Shown here piece after piece: positions 5,783 to 6,788 of a stretch of 6,788 nt of DNA. Both the position numbers and the translations under genes were made by a program. Origin of the DNA: Dehalococcoidia bacterium (GTDB lineage Bacteria; Chloroflexota; Dehalococcoidia; UBA6926); contig JAPYRO010000064.1 in assembly GCA_029941095.1 (NCBI GenBank), positions 1 through 6,788 on the forward strand. The letters run 5' to 3'. Positions within the stretch are counted from its first letter, which is position 1; the number at the start of each line of letters is the position of its first letter. The notes below the pieces were generated by a model. It searched no databases. It saw only the letters and a program-made list of their open reading frames with translations, and had not been told where the DNA came from.

Positions 5783-5807
5783 TGTAATCCCTGTTGAGAT
5801 TACAGGG
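5783..5807. promoter_or_regulatory. Dyad with overlapping alternative stems in the divergent tRNA-Ser/Rieske region
   Basis: A perfect 7-8-7 inverted repeat, TGTAATC-N8-GATTACA (5783-5804), lies between two divergent transcription units. A second perfect 6-bp stem, CCCTGT (5789-5794) with ACAGGG (5802-5807), shares its bases, so the two hairpins exclude each other in RNA. As DNA it has the size and symmetry of a dimeric repressor or activator site. As RNA it could be a small switch or a chance structure. No run of T follows on either strand, so it is not an intrinsic terminator. No regulator is assigned. Confidence 0.4.
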
Positions 5808-5828
5808 CCAACCGTGCCAAAATACAAT
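5799..5828 (+). promoter_or_regulatory. Candidate promoter of the Rieske-like gene
   Basis: TACAAT at 5823-5828 matches the -10 consensus at five of six positions. ATTACA at 5799-5804 matches the -35 at four of six with an 18-nt spacer. It predicts a start near 5835 and a leader of about 37 nt. The -35 is the right arm of the dyad, so a protein bound there would affect this promoter. The best ribosome site, TAAGGG (5854-5859), is 12 nt from the ATG, a little far. Confidence 0.35.
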
Positions 5829-5871
5829 TCGGCAACACCAAGCAATGCTATCGTAAGGGCAATCAATTGAA

Positions 5872-6360
5872 ATGACAAATGAATCGGATGACAAGGGCAT
5901 ATCTAGAAAAGGTTTTTTAACGCTAGCGTGGCTTAAGCGGCAACCACCAATTAAAGAGCGTGACGATCTACCTAAAACTACCTTTAAGACGACGGTCGCG
6001 TTAGATGAATTAACTCGCTTGGAGACCGGCGCGGTAATGAAGATCGATAACGTTTCGGGAATCTATGCAGTGAGAATACTTGAGGGGATTATTTTTGTCT
6101 CCAATATATGCCCCTATGATGGTGCTGCAATAACTTGGAACCCAAAAGATAGATCAGAAGACCTACTAGCCAAAACAGGCCGGTTCTATTGCCAGCGATG
6201 CTCCACCATCTACGATCGAACTGGTGAGGTGAAAGTTGGGCCAGCAGAATCTATGCTAAATAAGATGAGTTTTCTTCCAGCTAATGATCAGGTGATGATA
6301 ACAGATCGGGTAGTTGGTGAATCCATGTCGGAAACTGGAATTTTTTTAATAACTGAATAG
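5872..6360 (+). CDS. Rieske-fold protein with both ligand histidines replaced
   Basis: A 162-residue protein whose residues about 40-145 follow the Rieske [2Fe-2S] fold: a beta-rich N-part, ligand box 1, an insertion, box 2, then Y-D-R-T-G-E-V-K-V-G-P-A (114-125), the classic ending of box 2. A normal Rieske centre uses C-x-H in box 1 and C-x2-H in box 2. Here box 1 is Cys80-Pro-Tyr82-Asp-Gly and box 2 is Cys107-Gln-Arg-Cys110. The protein has three cysteines and no histidine anywhere, so a standard two-Cys/two-His Rieske cluster is impossible. It may hold a different cluster, a different metal, or none. Residues 11-17 (S-R-K-G-F-L-T) resemble a twin-arginine motif, but no hydrophobic stretch follows, so export is doubtful. 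The ATG is fixed by an in-frame TAA at 5854. No redox partner gene is adjacent in this window. Confidence 0.75.
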   Translation: MTNESDDKGISRKGFLTLAWLKRQPPIKERDDLPKTTFKTTVALDELTRLETGAVMKIDNVSGIYAVRILEGIIFVSNICPYDGAAITWNPKDRSEDLLAKTGRFYCQRCSTIYDRTGEVKVGPAESMLNKMSFLPANDQVMITDRVVGESMSETGIFLITE

Positions 6361-6365
6361 CCTCT

Positions 6366-6788
6366 TTAACCCTCCGAATAAGACCATCTTACAATTCCAT
6401 CCGGATCTTTTACGCTTGATAGTTTTTTCTGATTTTTTAGATATTCCAAGTGGGAAAGAGTTTCTCCTGTGGCAGATCGTCTTAAAAACCGGTCCATATC
6501 CTTCCAATCACCTACATTCCAAGAAACATTACTCGCGACCTCATAGGCCGAATGAGTTTCAGGTTTCACGGCATCAATAATTTCTTGCACTCTCGATTCG
6601 TGATGTGTTAATAGATCATCTAGTCTTTTGCCGAGGTCCGGAAATTCATGTTCATGTGCTGGAAAAACCCATTCCACTTCAAGGTCTTTAAGCTTGTTAA
6701 TTGAATCTATGTAATCTGCCAGTGGGTCAGATTCTCTTGAGCCTCTAATACTAACGTTAGGGGTTATTTTAGGTAATATATGATCACC
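6366..6788 (-). CDS. MBL-fold metallohydrolase with C-terminal winged helix, 5' end outside window (partial)
   Basis: The minus-strand frame stays open to the window edge, giving the last 140 codons. A GTG at 6675-6677 is internal and not the start. The visible part begins G-D-H-I-L-P-K-I-T-P-N, the metallo-beta-lactamase motif whose aspartate bridges the metals in this family. About 40 residues on comes V-F-P-A-H-E-H-E-F, which holds the last ligand histidine; many relatives have P-A-H-G-H. The remaining 80 or so residues (H-H-E-S-R-V-Q-E-I to the end, with T-A/S-A-Y-E-V-A and E-T-L-S-H-L-E-Y-L-K) match the winged-helix region that follows MBL domains in many uncharacterised bacterial hydrolases and LACTB2-like proteins. 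Substrate is unknown. Its TAA lies 5 nt from the stop of the Rieske-like gene, tail to tail, leaving no room for separate terminators. Confidence 0.85.
   Translation of the reverse strand, partial: GDHILPKITPNVSIRGSRESDPLADYIDSINKLKDLEVEWVFPAHEHEFPDLGKRLDDLLTHHESRVQEIIDAVKPETHSAYEVASNVSWNVGDWKDMDRFLRRSATGETLSHLEYLKNQKKLSSVKDPDGIVRWSYSEG

Noticed and set aside
6366..6677. A complete 103-residue gene starting at the GTG at 6677
   Set aside because: The frame continues without a stop to the window edge and encodes the MBL motif G-D-H-I-L-P upstream, so the GTG is an internal valine codon.

Overview
The window looks like ordinary bacterial chromosome from a compact, moderately AT-rich genome. 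Genes are tightly packed on both strands, GTG and TTG starts are common, and both tRNAs encode their CCA ends. Three things fit a marine Chloroflexota (SAR202/Dehalococcoidia-like) bacterium: a single-chain class II glycyl-tRNA synthetase, FmdB-type zinc ribbons beside it, and a Rieske-type protein near an MBL-fold hydrolase with a C-terminal winged-helix region. This placement is an inference from gene content; no rRNA or marker phylogeny is available.

Layout. (1) Positions 1-444, + strand: the last codons of a moaD-like gene, overlapping by one base the start of moaE (molybdopterin synthase, Moco biosynthesis). (2) Positions 486-2457, - strand: a probable three-gene operon of two tandem FmdB-family zinc-ribbon proteins followed by glycyl-tRNA synthetase, convergent with moaE. 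(3) Positions 2458-2643: a divergent intergenic region with a TATAAT box for each direction. (4) Positions 2644-4219, + strand: a CPA2-family cation:proton antiporter (TTG start), then tRNA-Arg(CCG), then a 63-residue zinc-ribbon protein that begins only 10 nt after the tRNA CCA. (5) Positions 4314-5770, - strand: tRNA-Ser(GCT) followed 19 nt later by miaB, a radical-SAM tRNA methylthiotransferase. (6) Positions 5771-5871: a divergent regulatory region with a perfect 7-8-7 dyad and a competing second stem. (7) Positions 5872-6360, + strand: a Rieske-fold protein whose two ligand histidines are both replaced and which has no histidine at all. (8) Positions 6366-6788, - strand: the C-terminal part of an MBL-fold hydrolase that runs off the window.

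The common thread is translation and tRNA function (GlyRS, MiaB, two tRNAs) together with small four-cysteine zinc ribbons. I see no mobile element, CRISPR array, phage gene or defence system, and no gap over 300 bases. The best candidates for something undescribed are the histidine-free Rieske-like protein with its dyad-bearing upstream region, the tRNA-Arg/zinc-ribbon pair, and the moaD-moaE junction, where the diglycine codons appear to serve as the moaE ribosome binding site.
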